Shown: positions 34,804 through 43,412, numbered from the stretch's first letter. The stretch: 64,000 nucleotides of DNA from Nocardia carnea (GCF_029869215.1 NZ_JARWPM010000445.1:57863-121862); one strand, 5' to 3'. Notes: generated by a model not told the origin, from the sequence alone. A program made the numbers and translations.

Positions 34804-35615
34804 CGGATCTCCTCCGGTCCCTGCGCCGCCAGCGCCCGGCGCTCCACCCGGCGCATCAGCGCGTTCAGCGCGATCCCGGCGAGACCGCTCAACGCGATGT
34901 AGGCGTACATCCGCGCCGGGTTTCCCGCGGAGCGCGCCATCGTGATCTCGTAGCCGATACCGGGCATCTGGATGATGATCTCCGCGGTGACCACGAGGAT
35001 GAGCGTTGTCGAGGTCGCCAGCCGGATCGCCGTGGCCAGGTATGGGAGCATGCTCGGTAGCTGGATCCAGCGGATCCGCTGCCAGGCCGTGAGGTGGTAG
35101 GACCGGGCGGTCTCCAGCGCGACCGGGTGCGCCGCCCGCACCCCGGCGATCGCCGGTACCAGTACCTGCCAGAACGCCGCGAAGACCGCGAGGAACAGGG
35201 CGCTCTGGGAGCCGGTCCCGATGGTGAGCACCACGAGCGGGATCAGGGCGACCGACGGCACCGGCCGTAAGAATTCGATCACCGGCCGTAGCAGCGCTTC
35301 GACCGGGGCGAACAGGCCGAGCACGATTCCCGCGACGGTACCGAGGACTACGGAGATGCTCAGCGCCGACAACCAGGTGACGACCGTGCTCGACACGGCC
35401 GGGCCCAGCGCCGGCCCGCCCAGCTCCCCGGCCAGTGCGGCCGCGATCTCGCTCGCGGGGGGAAAGTATCCGGACGGCAGGATACCGGTACGGGTCAGGA
35501 CCTCTTGGAGTCCGATCAGGGCCACGAGGAAGGCCGCGGCCTGCACGCGCCCGTCGAGCGCGAACGTCACGGTGGCCCGCCGGCGGGGTAGCGGCATCGC
35601 GCCGACGGCCGTCAT
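34800..35615 (-). CDS. ABC transporter permease (SsuC/TauC type), subunit 2
   Basis: A 271-residue permease with six predicted helices and the EAA-type loop ETARSYHLTAWQRIRWIQLP. It overlaps the monooxygenase gene in front (ATGA) and the second permease gene behind (ATGA). It is clearly divergent from subunit 1, consistent with a heteromeric membrane unit. Confidence 0.92.
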   Translation of the reverse strand: MTAVGAMPLPRRRATVTFALDGRVQAAAFLVALIGLQEVLTRTGILPSGYFPPASEIAAALAGELGGPALGPAVSSTVVTWLSALSISVVLGTVAGIVLGLFAPVEALLRPVIEFLRPVPSVALIPLVVLTIGTGSQSALFLAVFAAFWQVLVPAIAGVRAAHPVALETARSYHLTAWQRIRWIQLPSMLPYLATAIRLATSTTLILVVTAEIIIQMPGIGYEITMARSAGNPARMYAYIALSGLAGIALNALMRRVERRALAAQGPEEIR

Positions 35616-36706
35616 GATTCGAACTCCAGGTAGCGGTTGATCTGGAGATTGCCCACACCGGACCGGTATTCCTTGCGGGTGCGCGCGTAGTCGAAGTGCA
35701 GCCGTGAATAGTCGACCATCTTGTTCGCCACCGGAATTCGCTGCTCCTGGAAATCCCTCAGCGCACCCGGAACGTCTCCGTGCGCGGTGAGGGTCTGCGC
35801 GAGCAGTTGCCCGTCGATCAGCGCTTGATTGGCGCCCTGCGCCATCCCGGGGTACATCGGATGCGCCGCGTCACCGATCAGGGCCACCCGCCCGTCCACC
35901 CAGCGCGGCAGGTGCTCGCGGTAGTGCCCGATCTCGCGGCCGATGATGCTGTCGGGTTCGCTGCTCGCGATGATCCGGGGCACCGGGGTGCCGGTCCAGG
36001 TGTCGTAGACGGCGCGAAATTCTTCGAACGTGGTGAGCCCGTGGACGGAGCCGTACCAGTAGGCGTGGGTGGTATCGATGGGGATCCACCCGAAATGGCC
36101 CTCCGCCCCGTAGACATCGGCCTGCACGCTCACCGGGACCCCGGCCGCGGCGAGTTCGAAGACTCCCCGCCACCGCACGATCCCTTCGTCGGTGAACTCC
36201 GGGGCCGCGCCCAGCATCGCGTTGCGGATCCGCGATCCGATACCGTCCGCGCCGAGCAGTAGATCTCCTTCCGCGGTCCGGCCGTCGTCGAAGTGCACCT
36301 CCACCTTCTCGTCGGTCTGCGCGTATCCCACGGCGGTGGTGTCGAACTCGATTTCGTGGGGGTCCAGCGCGTCGGCGAGCATGGCGTTCAAGCGCCGCCG
36401 CCGGGCCCCGGTGACCGGCGCACCGAGGCGTTCGGTCCAGTGCCCGACCTCGGTATCCGAGGTGCGGGTGCCGTCGCTGTCGAGCGTCCACCACCGCCGC
36501 ATCTCCGCGGCGAACGACCGGAATTCGGCACCCAGCCCGAGCCCGTCGATGACCCGGACTCCGTTGGGCCAGATGTTGAGCCCCACACCGGCGGTGCGTA
36601 GTTCCGAATCGGTCTCGAATATCCGGACTTTCCAGCCCCGCTGTTTCAGGTGCAGGGCGGACGAGAGCCCCGCGACTCCCCCGCCACAGATCAATGCTGT
36701 CGGCAC
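35612..36706 (-). CDS. FAD-dependent aromatic hydroxylase (salicylate/6-hydroxynicotinate hydroxylase-like)
   Basis: A 364-residue class A flavoprotein monooxygenase from GTG 36706 (GGAAGGAAG upstream). The FAD motif is CGGGVAGLSSALHL, the DG motif GADGIGSRIR, and the GD motif ALIGDAAHPMYPGMAQGANQ. Such enzymes hydroxylate aromatic or heteroaromatic acids with NAD(P)H and O2. Its coupling to the permease genes shows that the imported compound, or an early product, is likely a phenolic or N-heteroaromatic ring. A longer frame to 36763 adds no conserved sequence. Confidence 0.9.
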   Translation of the reverse strand: MPTALICGGGVAGLSSALHLKQRGWKVRIFETDSELRTAGVGLNIWPNGVRVIDGLGLGAEFRSFAAEMRRWWTLDSDGTRTSDTEVGHWTERLGAPVTGARRRRLNAMLADALDPHEIEFDTTAVGYAQTDEKVEVHFDDGRTAEGDLLLGADGIGSRIRNAMLGAAPEFTDEGIVRWRGVFELAAAGVPVSVQADVYGAEGHFGWIPIDTTHAYWYGSVHGLTTFEEFRAVYDTWTGTPVPRIIASSEPDSIIGREIGHYREHLPRWVDGRVALIGDAAHPMYPGMAQGANQALIDGQLLAQTLTAHGDVPGALRDFQEQRIPVANKMVDYSRLHFDYARTRKEYRSGVGNLQINRYLEFES

Positions 36707-36759
36707 GATTTCTTCCTTCCGATCGGTGTGCGGCCTCGGCGATGCGGACCGCGGACGGT

Positions 36760-37647
36760 TCACGGACTGTCCGGCGACATTCCGTTGAGCCGTTCGAATG
36801 CCTTGATGAGCGCGCCGTGATCCAGTCCGCCGTCGCCGGCCGACCGCAGCGCGTGCACGAGTTGGGTGACGAGGCCGGTGACCGGGACCGCGAGCTGCGC
36901 CTGCTCGGCGGCGGCCAGCGCGATCTTCAGATCCTTGTGGTGCAGGTCCAGCCGGAATCCGGGCGCGAAATCGCGGTCCAGCATTTTCGGCGCCTTCACC
37001 TCGAGGACCTTGCTGGCCGCCAGACCGCCGCCCAGCACCCGGAGCGCGGCCGCCACCTCCACGCCGGTGCGCCGCAGCAACGACACGGCCTCCGCCACCA
37101 GCGCGATATTGCCCGCGACGAGCATCTGGTTGGCGGCCTTCACGAGCTGTCCCGCCCCGGCGGGCCCGACGTGCACCATCGTCGCCGCGACGGCGTCGAG
37201 TACCTCGCCGGCCCGGCGCACCGCCTCGGTCTCGCCCCCCATCATGACCGCGAGAGTTCCGGCTACCGCGCCGGCCTCACCACCACTGACCGGTGCGTCG
37301 ACGAATGCCACATCCCGTTCGGTCAGCCGCGCACCGATGTGTCGCGCGGCTTCGGGAGCTATTGTGCTGCAATCGATTACCAATGTTCCCGGACGCAGCG
37401 TGGTGGCCACCCCGTCGGCGCCGAACAGTACCGCTTCGACGTCGGGCGAGTCGGGCAGCACGGTGACGACGACATCGGCCTTCTCCCCGATCTGCGCCGG
37501 ATTCGTGGCACCCACCGCGCCGGCTGCCACGAGCTGGTCGACTTTCGCGCGCGAACGGTTGAACACCACTACTTCGTGACCGGCATCGAGGAGATGTCCC
37601 GCCATCGGCTTGCCCATCACACCGAGCCCGATGAATCCGATATTCAC
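36760..37647 (-). CDS. Beta-hydroxyacid dehydrogenase (3-hydroxyisobutyrate/tartronate-semialdehyde reductase family)
   Basis: A 295-residue NAD(P)-dependent beta-hydroxyacid dehydrogenase from GTG 37647 (GAGGAGG upstream). The N-terminal dinucleotide motif is GFIGLGVMGKPMA, the substrate-binding block DAPVSGGEAGAVAGTLA, and the catalytic Lys is in GAGQLVKAANQ. It interconverts a beta-hydroxyacid and its semialdehyde, or reduces related imines. The gene is ten bases from the next dehydrogenase gene in the operon, so consecutive steps are plausible. Confidence 0.93.
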   Translation of the reverse strand: MNIGFIGLGVMGKPMAGHLLDAGHEVVVFNRSRAKVDQLVAAGAVGATNPAQIGEKADVVVTVLPDSPDVEAVLFGADGVATTLRPGTLVIDCSTIAPEAARHIGARLTERDVAFVDAPVSGGEAGAVAGTLAVMMGGETEAVRRAGEVLDAVAATMVHVGPAGAGQLVKAANQMLVAGNIALVAEAVSLLRRTGVEVAAALRVLGGGLAASKVLEVKAPKMLDRDFAPGFRLDLHHKDLKIALAAAEQAQLAVPVTGLVTQLVHALRSAGDGGLDHGALIKAFERLNGMSPDSP

Positions 37648-37657
37648 GGTCGCCTCC

Positions 37658-38692
37658 TCAGTACCCGAGCGAGAGATCGACGACATTGCGGAAATCGCGT
37701 CCGTCGACCAGGCGCCGCAGGTTGTCGGCGAACAGGTCGACCTGGCGATCGCCCAGCAGCTGGGATGCGTGCGAATCGTGCGGGAACACCTGGGCGCCCG
37801 GTGCCTTCCACAGCGGATCGTCGGCGGGCAGCGGCTCGGTGCTGTGGCAGTCGATGAGCGCCCCGCTGAGCTGTCCTTGTTCCAGCGCGTCGATGAGCGC
37901 GCCGGCATCGTGGATCGCGCCACGGGCGACATTGGCGACCCATCCGCCGGGTTTCATCGCCGCCAGCGCCTTCGCGTCGATGAGCCCGCGGGTGGCCGGG
38001 GTCAGCGGCGCGGCGATCACCAGGTAGTCGGAGCGGGCCAGCGCGTCGTGCAGCCCGCCGGTGGGCAGCGTTTCGTCGAATCCCGCCACCGCGTGACCAC
38101 TACGGTTGATGCCGATCGTCCGGATGCCGAGTACTTGCGCGATCGTCGCCGTTCGCGCGCCGATACTGCCGGTGCCCAGCACCGTCATGGTCGATCCGTC
38201 CAGTTCGCGGGCTGGAAGTTCTTGCCAGGCCCGCGCCGCCTGGTGCTCCCAGCGCTCCCGCAGCATCTTCGCCTGGGCGAGGATGCCCGCGATCACGGTC
38301 TCGGCGATGGCATTGGCGGCCACGCCGGAAGCGTTCGCCAAGACCACGCCCTCGGGCACGATTCCCACGAGGTGTTCGGCACCCGCGCTCATCGATTGCA
38401 GCAGTTTCAGGTCCGGGTTGAACAGCTGTTGCAGTCCGGGCATCTTCAGGATGCCCTGTTCGATCTCGATTTCCTTCTTGGTCCCGCTGGTTTCGACCAT
38501 GATCGCGTGCGGTGGACGCTGCGGCGCCGCGCCGGCGTTCAGCTGCGAGACCGGAATATGTTCCAGCCACACGTCTTCGGTGACGCCGGTGATGCGGAGC
38601 TTCTGGTCGGCGGTCAACCATATTCCGTCGTCGGGATCCTCGGCGTTCTGTACCGCCTTGGGTAGCCCGGCGACTACGACATTGAGTGACAC
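37658..38692 (-). CDS. D-isomer-specific 2-hydroxyacid dehydrogenase family protein
   Basis: A 344-residue NAD-dependent 2-hydroxyacid dehydrogenase from GTG 38692 (GAGGAGAAC upstream). The Rossmann motif is VLGTGSIGARTA, the catalytic Arg is in NVARGAI, and the acid/base His lies in FPHDSHA. The family covers phosphoglycerate, glycerate and formate dehydrogenases. The first 70 residues are less conserved. It is the third gene of the operon; the substrate is unknown. Confidence 0.9.
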   Translation of the reverse strand: MSLNVVVAGLPKAVQNAEDPDDGIWLTADQKLRITGVTEDVWLEHIPVSQLNAGAAPQRPPHAIMVETSGTKKEIEIEQGILKMPGLQQLFNPDLKLLQSMSAGAEHLVGIVPEGVVLANASGVAANAIAETVIAGILAQAKMLRERWEHQAARAWQELPARELDGSTMTVLGTGSIGARTATIAQVLGIRTIGINRSGHAVAGFDETLPTGGLHDALARSDYLVIAAPLTPATRGLIDAKALAAMKPGGWVANVARGAIHDAGALIDALEQGQLSGALIDCHSTEPLPADDPLWKAPGAQVFPHDSHASQLLGDRQVDLFADNLRRLVDGRDFRNVVDLSLGY

Positions 38693-38746
38693 TTGTTCGT
38701 TCTCCTCATCTCGATCGTTGATGTCCTTCCTGCGGCGCCGGTGTTG

Positions 38747-39742
38747 TCACGGCCTCCGCACGAGTTCGCGTAGGCACGCGTCGACCTGCTCCTGCTCCGC
38801 GGCCCGGATACCGGGCCGGCCGGCGATATGCCCCAGTGGCGACTCCAGTTCGCGGACCTGCCCGTCGGCGATCCAGGCGGCCTCGAGGTGGTTCTCGGCG
38901 ACCGTGAAGTAGCTGTCGGTCACCGACGGCATGAGCACGGTGCGGGCCGTGATGTTGCCGAGCCGGTCGCGCAGTGCGCCGAGGCTCCCGCCGCCGTCGG
39001 CGGCCCGCCACATCTCCAGTGCCGCCAGCAGATTCCCGGCATGCATGGCCTGGTGATCGGTGCCCCACCGCGCGAGTACATCGGCCGGGCTGGTGTAACC
39101 GAACTCGCGGTATATCTCCTCGGCGAAGAACTGCTCGCAGTAGGCCCACCCGGCGTAGACGCGGCCGAACATATCGAGTCGCGCCGATTCCGCCGGCTCG
39201 CCTGCCGCAGTGGGCCTGCACCCTGTTGTCAGCGTGACACCGACCGAATCGAGGAAGACCTCGTTGATCGGCGAACACCGCGCCGCGGAACACAGCGCGA
39301 ACACAGCGGCCGCACGCTCCGGGCACCGGGCCGCGAAGTCCAGCGCATGGATACCTCCCAGCGACCACCCGGCGACGAGACGCAATTCCCGCACGCCCAG
39401 CCGGTCGAGGACGAGCTCCGCCGCCCGCACCCCGTCGCCGACCTGCACCGGCGGAAAATCGCGGCCGCTCGTGGAGGGCGACGACGAAATCCCACCACCG
39501 AAATGGTTGACGACGATCACGAAGTGTTCGGTGGGGTCGATCGGCCGCCCCGGACCGATCCACGCCGCATAACTGAGATCGTCACCGGTGTAGTAGGTGA
39601 ACAGCAGTACGGCGTTGTCGCCCGCGGGCGAGAGCGATCCGTAGGTCCGGAAGGCGATCCGCGCGTCGTGCAGCGCGGCTCCGGAGAGCAACGGGAATGT
39701 CGGCAGGCGCAGCGTTTTCCGCTCGGTGTGGTCGGAACTCAT
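38747..39742 (-). CDS. Alpha/beta hydrolase of the homoserine O-acetyltransferase (MetX) family
   Basis: A 331-residue alpha/beta-hydrolase-fold protein. The nucleophile elbow is GWSLGGIHALDFA, with Ser as nucleophile; Asp in SVTDSYFT and His in SPLGHIAG complete the triad. The N-terminal strand pattern (IAFRTYGSLSP, then HFVIVVNHFGGG) matches MetX-type enzymes, but in a catabolic operon a hydrolase or C-C/C-N bond-cleaving role is as likely as acyl transfer. ATG 39742 is preferred; a GTG at 39769, five bases after the previous stop, is possible. Confidence 0.85.
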   Translation of the reverse strand: MSSDHTERKTLRLPTFPLLSGAALHDARIAFRTYGSLSPAGDNAVLLFTYYTGDDLSYAAWIGPGRPIDPTEHFVIVVNHFGGGISSSPSTSGRDFPPVQVGDGVRAAELVLDRLGVRELRLVAGWSLGGIHALDFAARCPERAAAVFALCSAARCSPINEVFLDSVGVTLTTGCRPTAAGEPAESARLDMFGRVYAGWAYCEQFFAEEIYREFGYTSPADVLARWGTDHQAMHAGNLLAALEMWRAADGGGSLGALRDRLGNITARTVLMPSVTDSYFTVAENHLEAAWIADGQVRELESPLGHIAGRPGIRAAEQEQVDACLRELVRRP

Positions 39743-39773
39743 GGTCACCACCGGGTCCTCGGCACGCACCCGC

Positions 39774-41126
39774 TCAGAAGAACTTCAGGTACCGGTTCCG
39801 CTCCCAGTCGGTCACCGCGGTGGCATACGATTCCCATTCACCGCGCTTGTGGTCGATGAACGACTGCCACAGCTTCTCCCCGCACACCTGCTTGGTGAAC
39901 GGATCGGCTTCGAACGCGTCCACGGCCTCCTCGAGTGTGCGCGGAAGCAGGGAAAGTCCACGCCGCTCGTAGTCGGCCGGATCGACTTCGTAGAGGTTCT
40001 CGGTGTGAAAGTGCGTCAACTCGAGTTCGTCGCGCACCCCCTCCAATCCGGCAGCCAGCAGCAGAGCCGCGGCGAGGTGCGGGTTGGAAGCCGAATCCAC
40101 CGCCCGGCACTCGACACGGCCACCGCCGAGCGGAATGCGCAACATATTCGTCCGGTTGTTGTTGCCGCAGCTGGCGAAGATCGGCGCCCAGGTCGACCCG
40201 GACATACTGCCCTGGCGTACCAGGCGTTTGTAGCTGTTGACCGTCGGCGCGATCACCGCGCAGATCGCGGCGGCGTGCCGGAGGATCCCGGCCGCGAAGT
40301 GATATCCGATCGCGCTGAGCCCGGCCTGCCGCGGGTCCGAATCGGAGTCGAACAGGTTCCCGCTACCGTCCAGCGCCGCCAGCGACATGTTGAAATGCGC
40401 GCCCGAGCCCGTCCGGTCGGCGAACGGCTTCGGCATGAACGAGACGTAGGCGCCGTGCTTCCGGGCGACCTCGTTGGCCATCAACCGGAAGAACGCGACA
40501 CGATCGGCCATCGACAGACCGTCGGCATAGGCGAAGTCGATTTCGAACTGGCCCTGCGCATCCTCGTGATCGAACGAGTAGACATCCCAGCCCAGGTCGT
40601 TCATATGGTCGACGAGTTCCTGCAGCCAGCCCAGATTGTCCAGCAGTGTGGGCACCGCGTAGCAGGGCTTGTCGAGCGTATCCCGTTCGCTGAGGCTGCG
40701 CGGACCCGTCGGACCGTCTTCGAGGACGAAGAACTCCGTCTCGACACCGAGGTCGAACCGATAGCCCAGCTGTTCGGCCGCCTCGATCTGCCGCCCGAGG
40801 ACGTTTCTCGTAGAAGCTTCGAACGGCTCGCCACCGACGTAGAGATCGGACAGGAACAGGGCGACGTCCTTACGCCACGGCAGCACGAACCCGCGGTCCA
40901 GATCTGGATGCGCGGAGAGCTCCTCATCATTGACTTCCTGCGGCAACCCGTCGAGCGCCGCCCCGGTGAACAGCTCCGACCCCTGGGACATCTGCACGAA
41001 ATGATCGATCGGCACCATCTTCCCCTTGATGTTGCCGTGGAGATCGGTATATCCCGCGATACCGAACCGCACACCTTCGTCCCTCAACTGCTTGGCCATG
41101 ATCTCGGCCTCGGCCGCGTCGCGCAT
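39774..41126 (-). CDS. Glutamine synthetase family protein (gamma-glutamyl-amine ligase-like)
   Basis: A 450-residue glutamine-synthetase-fold ligase. Active-site blocks are present: VETEFFVLED, EDAQGQFEIDF, GSGAHFNMSL, NSYKRLV, NRTNMLRIP and ECRAVDSASNPH. No adenylylation Tyr motif of GlnA type I is visible, and the sequence resembles the gamma-glutamyl-methylamide/polyamine synthetase branch. Those enzymes join glutamate to an amine with ATP as the first step of amine breakdown. It is the first gene of a nine-gene operon with an importer and an aromatic hydroxylase. An amine or ring nitrogen in the substrate is inferred. Confidence 0.9.
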   Translation of the reverse strand: MRDAAEAEIMAKQLRDEGVRFGIAGYTDLHGNIKGKMVPIDHFVQMSQGSELFTGAALDGLPQEVNDEELSAHPDLDRGFVLPWRKDVALFLSDLYVGGEPFEASTRNVLGRQIEAAEQLGYRFDLGVETEFFVLEDGPTGPRSLSERDTLDKPCYAVPTLLDNLGWLQELVDHMNDLGWDVYSFDHEDAQGQFEIDFAYADGLSMADRVAFFRLMANEVARKHGAYVSFMPKPFADRTGSGAHFNMSLAALDGSGNLFDSDSDPRQAGLSAIGYHFAAGILRHAAAICAVIAPTVNSYKRLVRQGSMSGSTWAPIFASCGNNNRTNMLRIPLGGGRVECRAVDSASNPHLAAALLLAAGLEGVRDELELTHFHTENLYEVDPADYERRGLSLLPRTLEEAVDAFEADPFTKQVCGEKLWQSFIDHKRGEWESYATAVTDWERNRYLKFF

Positions 41127-41145
41127 CGTCGACCCCTCATCACTA

Positions 41146-41166
41146 GTTTCGAATGACTATCGAAAC
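41146..41166. promoter_or_regulatory. Inverted repeat at the promoter of the glutamine-synthetase-like operon
   Basis: GTTTCGA-N7-TCGAAAC is a perfect 7-bp dyad 20 bases upstream of the ATG of the first gene of the nine-gene operon. The position fits a repressor or activator site. The TetR protein encoded behind the operon is the leading candidate. Confidence 0.5.
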
Positions 41167-41345
41167 CGTAGGAAGACGATATTTCCCGAGCACAGCGCCG
41201 GAGTTAAAAACGGATTGCGCGGGTGGCGGTTACGTAACCCGACTCGTCGGCGCGCCACGCACGCACAGCTGGGGTCCGGGCATCGCGAAGACCTATCGGA
41301 TGGAGACGAGCCGGGATTCGCCGCACCTACCCGTGGGAACGACAA

Positions 41346-41378
41346 ACCCCGGCCCAGGAGAATGTCCCGGGGCGGGGT
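41346..41378 (-). terminator. Hairpin terminator after the DUF397 gene
   Basis: A 14-base stem with two mismatches (41346-41359 with 41365-41378) and loop GAATG; on the minus strand it ends in TTT. It shares the arm CCCGGGGCGGGGT with the terminator at 31207-31239. It lies 24 bases behind the DUF397 gene. Confidence 0.7.
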
Positions 41379-41402
41379 CAGATAGTCGAATAGGGATGTC
41401 GG

Positions 41403-41612
41403 TCAGGAGGCAGCCCCGAAGCCGCCGTCACCGACAGCAGCGGTGAACGCATCCCACGCAGCCGGGCCGAAGACCAGGGCCGGCCCGGTCGGGTTCTTCG
41501 AGTCGCGCACACCCACCAGACCGCTGCGCAGGTGGGCAACTTCGACGCATTCCTTGCCACTCGCGCTACGGCTGCTCTTGTACCATGCTGCGCCGGATAG
41601 GTCCTTGTTCAT
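41403..41612 (-). CDS. DUF397 small protein
   Basis: A 69-residue DUF397 protein with the family pattern WYKSSRSASGKECVEVAHL and VRDSKNPTGPALVF. In actinomycetes these small acidic proteins are paired with DUF5753/XRE proteins (WhiJ-like systems) and modulate their DNA binding. The ATG overlaps the stop of the upstream regulator gene by four bases, so the pair is translationally coupled. Confidence 0.93.
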   Translation of the reverse strand: MNKDLSGAAWYKSSRSASGKECVEVAHLRSGLVGVRDSKNPTGPALVFGPAAWDAFTAAVGDGGFGAAS

Positions 41613-42493
41613 CGCCGGTGCTCCCTCGCCGCCGCCTCTATGAGGCGATGTGTGTCTCGCTCGTCCAATGCTACGTGCAGAATGGACTCACGGGCCGCTT
41701 GATATCGATCGATCTCGCCCGGCTTGTCCAAGTACAAGGCCCCGGTGAAGCCCTCGACGTATACGACAGGCGGTTCCGTGAGCACTGGATTCAGATGTTC
41801 GGGAAACTCCAGGAGGATAAAGTCCTTCGCATTCAATCCCAGGTGATCCGGAGCATCGAGCGGCACCACCTGCAACGACACATTCGGCAGGTCACTCAGT
41901 CCGACAAGGTGGCCCAGCTGTTCAGCCATGACCTCGGCACCGCCGACCGGATGCCTGAGTACGGCCTCACTCAGCACCACGCCCAAGGCGAAACCTGATG
42001 AGTCACGCAGCCGCTCTTGGCGTCGCTCGAGCAGCAGAACTTCCCGATCCAGATCGACCGGATTCCCGAGCGTCTTCGCGATATCCCACATGGCGCGACG
42101 GTAGCCAGGAGTCTGTACCAGCCCGGGCAAAGTCATCGTCTGCCAGGTGAATACGCCACACGCCGCCTGTTCGAGGTCGAGATACATCTCCACCTCCGGC
42201 ACTACAGCGTCGGCATATGATTGCCACCATCCGTCCTTACGGGATTCGTCGACCAGCCACAGCAGGTCGCGACGATCGTCGGCACTTGCCTCGTACACAT
42301 CACACAGAGCGTTGACGACGATCTTCTTGGTCTCACTGTTTCGCCCGGTTTCCAAACGCCACAGCGTTTGAGCACCCATCTCGCATCTGCGCGCGGCATG
42401 TGCGCGAGTCAATCCCCTCAGCTCGCGCATCTCCCGCAGACGGCGTCCCAGGACGCGGCGCGGCAGGGTGGGTGGGTTCGGTTCGATCGACAT
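41609..42493 (-). CDS. XRE-HTH/DUF5753 regulator (WhiJ/Scr1-like)
   Basis: A 294-residue regulator. The N-terminal HTH (about 14-65) reads LGRRLREMRELRGLTRAHAA and GAQTLWRLETGR; the C-terminal DUF5753 domain follows from about 105 (LVQTPGYRRAM, then QLGHLVGLSDLPNVSLQVVP). WhiJ-type proteins in Streptomyces repress development or antibiotic genes until countered by a partner DUF397 protein, which here is the next gene. It is divergent from three very small genes, its likely targets. Confidence 0.93.
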   Translation of the reverse strand: MSIEPNPPTLPRRVLGRRLREMRELRGLTRAHAARRCEMGAQTLWRLETGRNSETKKIVVNALCDVYEASADDRRDLLWLVDESRKDGWWQSYADAVVPEVEMYLDLEQAACGVFTWQTMTLPGLVQTPGYRRAMWDIAKTLGNPVDLDREVLLLERRQERLRDSSGFALGVVLSEAVLRHPVGGAEVMAEQLGHLVGLSDLPNVSLQVVPLDAPDHLGLNAKDFILLEFPEHLNPVLTEPPVVYVEGFTGALYLDKPGEIDRYQAARESILHVALDERDTHRLIEAAAREHRR

Positions 42494-42778
42494 AGGGGCA
42501 TCGCCTTTCGTTAGCGTTACTCGGGGTTATGTCATGTCGAATGGAACAGTCGAACTGCTCGGAATTACCGATCCATCCGGATCAAATCCATTGTGCGACG
42601 GAATCTTACGACCCTCTCCACATTTTCGGAAGCGGATGATCTACTGATCATGCCGAAGAACGAAAGAAACCCTTCCGCCACGGAATCTTCCACCACGGAA
42701 GCCTCCACAAGAACTGATATCGGACTCTTCCGGAGCCCGTTCTGCCGACATGCCGATCCCCGAACCTGCGAGGTCCCA

Positions 42779-42967
42779 ATGCTATTCGACCTACCGGTGA
42801 CCGATCACCGGCGCATTCCGGCGATGACCGTGCCGTACGCACACATCGTCATGCAATTGCATATTGATTGTCTCCTGATCGCATGTCCGCTCAAGCGGCA
42901 GGCAAAGGCTCGGCTGATCGAAGAACGCCGCCTGATCCCCGGAGACCGGGAATATCTGGGCTATTGA
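42779..42967 (+). CDS. Small conserved-looking protein, 62 aa
   Basis: A 62-residue protein from ATG 42779 with GAGGT upstream. A hydrophobic stretch (AHIVMQLHIDCLLIACP) precedes a basic helix (LKRQAKARLIEERRLIPGDRE). I do not recognise the family. The frame is open further upstream to 42593, but that part is Ser/Thr-rich and has no clear start. It is the first of three closely spaced plus-strand genes divergent from a WhiJ-like regulator. The 285-base gap before it (42494-42778) is lower in GC and presumably holds both promoters. Confidence 0.65.
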   Translation: MLFDLPVTDHRRIPAMTVPYAHIVMQLHIDCLLIACPLKRQAKARLIEERRLIPGDREYLGY

Positions 42968-42992
42968 CCGAACAAAGGAAGGAGCCCCGAGG

Positions 42993-43142
42993 ATGAATGA
43001 GAATCTCCCCCAGCGAATCCCTGGTCGCATTTCTTTTCCACCAGCGCCGCTGTGGAAATCCCCCGCCGATATTGCGACCCTCGTTCGCATCGCCGGCGCC
43101 ATCGACCGGTGGAACCCACCCGACCGGAAGAAACCACAGTGA
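42993..43142 (+). CDS. Very small protein, 49 aa
   Basis: A 49-codon gene from ATG 42993 with a strong site (AAAGGAAGGAG) in front. The protein is Pro-rich at the N terminus (PGRISFPPAPLWKSP) followed by one amphipathic helix (ADIATLVRIAGAIDRW). It begins 25 bases after the 62-aa gene, and its TGA overlaps the GTG of the next gene (GTGA). The ribosome site and coupling argue that it is real. Function unknown. Confidence 0.7.
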   Translation: MNENLPQRIPGRISFPPAPLWKSPADIATLVRIAGAIDRWNPPDRKKPQ

Positions 43143-43333
43143 CCACCGCCCCGGACCGCGGCCCCGCCACCGCAGCTTTCGCCGCCGTGGCGGCGCGCGC
43201 CCAGAACGCCGGATACCAACTGCTCCGCGCGCCGGGCACACCCACCGGATGGGTATTGGCGGACGCCACCGACGGCGAATACCTGCACACGGCGTCTTCC
43301 CTTGCCGAGATCGCACGGTACCTCGATGAATAA
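43139..43333 (+). CDS. Small protein, 64 aa
   Basis: A 64-residue protein from GTG 43139, overlapping the previous stop. After an Ala-rich helix it reads GYQLLRAPGTPTGWVLADA and SSLAEIARYLDE, a short alpha/beta pattern. I do not recognise the family. It is the last of the three-gene set facing the WhiJ-like pair and converges on the EspG gene. Confidence 0.7.
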   Translation: MTTAPDRGPATAAFAAVAARAQNAGYQLLRAPGTPTGWVLADATDGEYLHTASSLAEIARYLDE

Positions 43334-43412
43334 TCAAGTCACTGCTTGGCACGCAACCCAATTCATTGCCAGTAGGGCCGTGCCACCGATACCGGCGCAA
43401 CCACCACGGGAC

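Noticed and set aside
41157..41345. A 62-codon minus-strand frame between the glutamine-synthetase-like and DUF397 genes
   Set aside because: It has no ribosome site or conserved pattern and overlaps the operon's promoter dyad.
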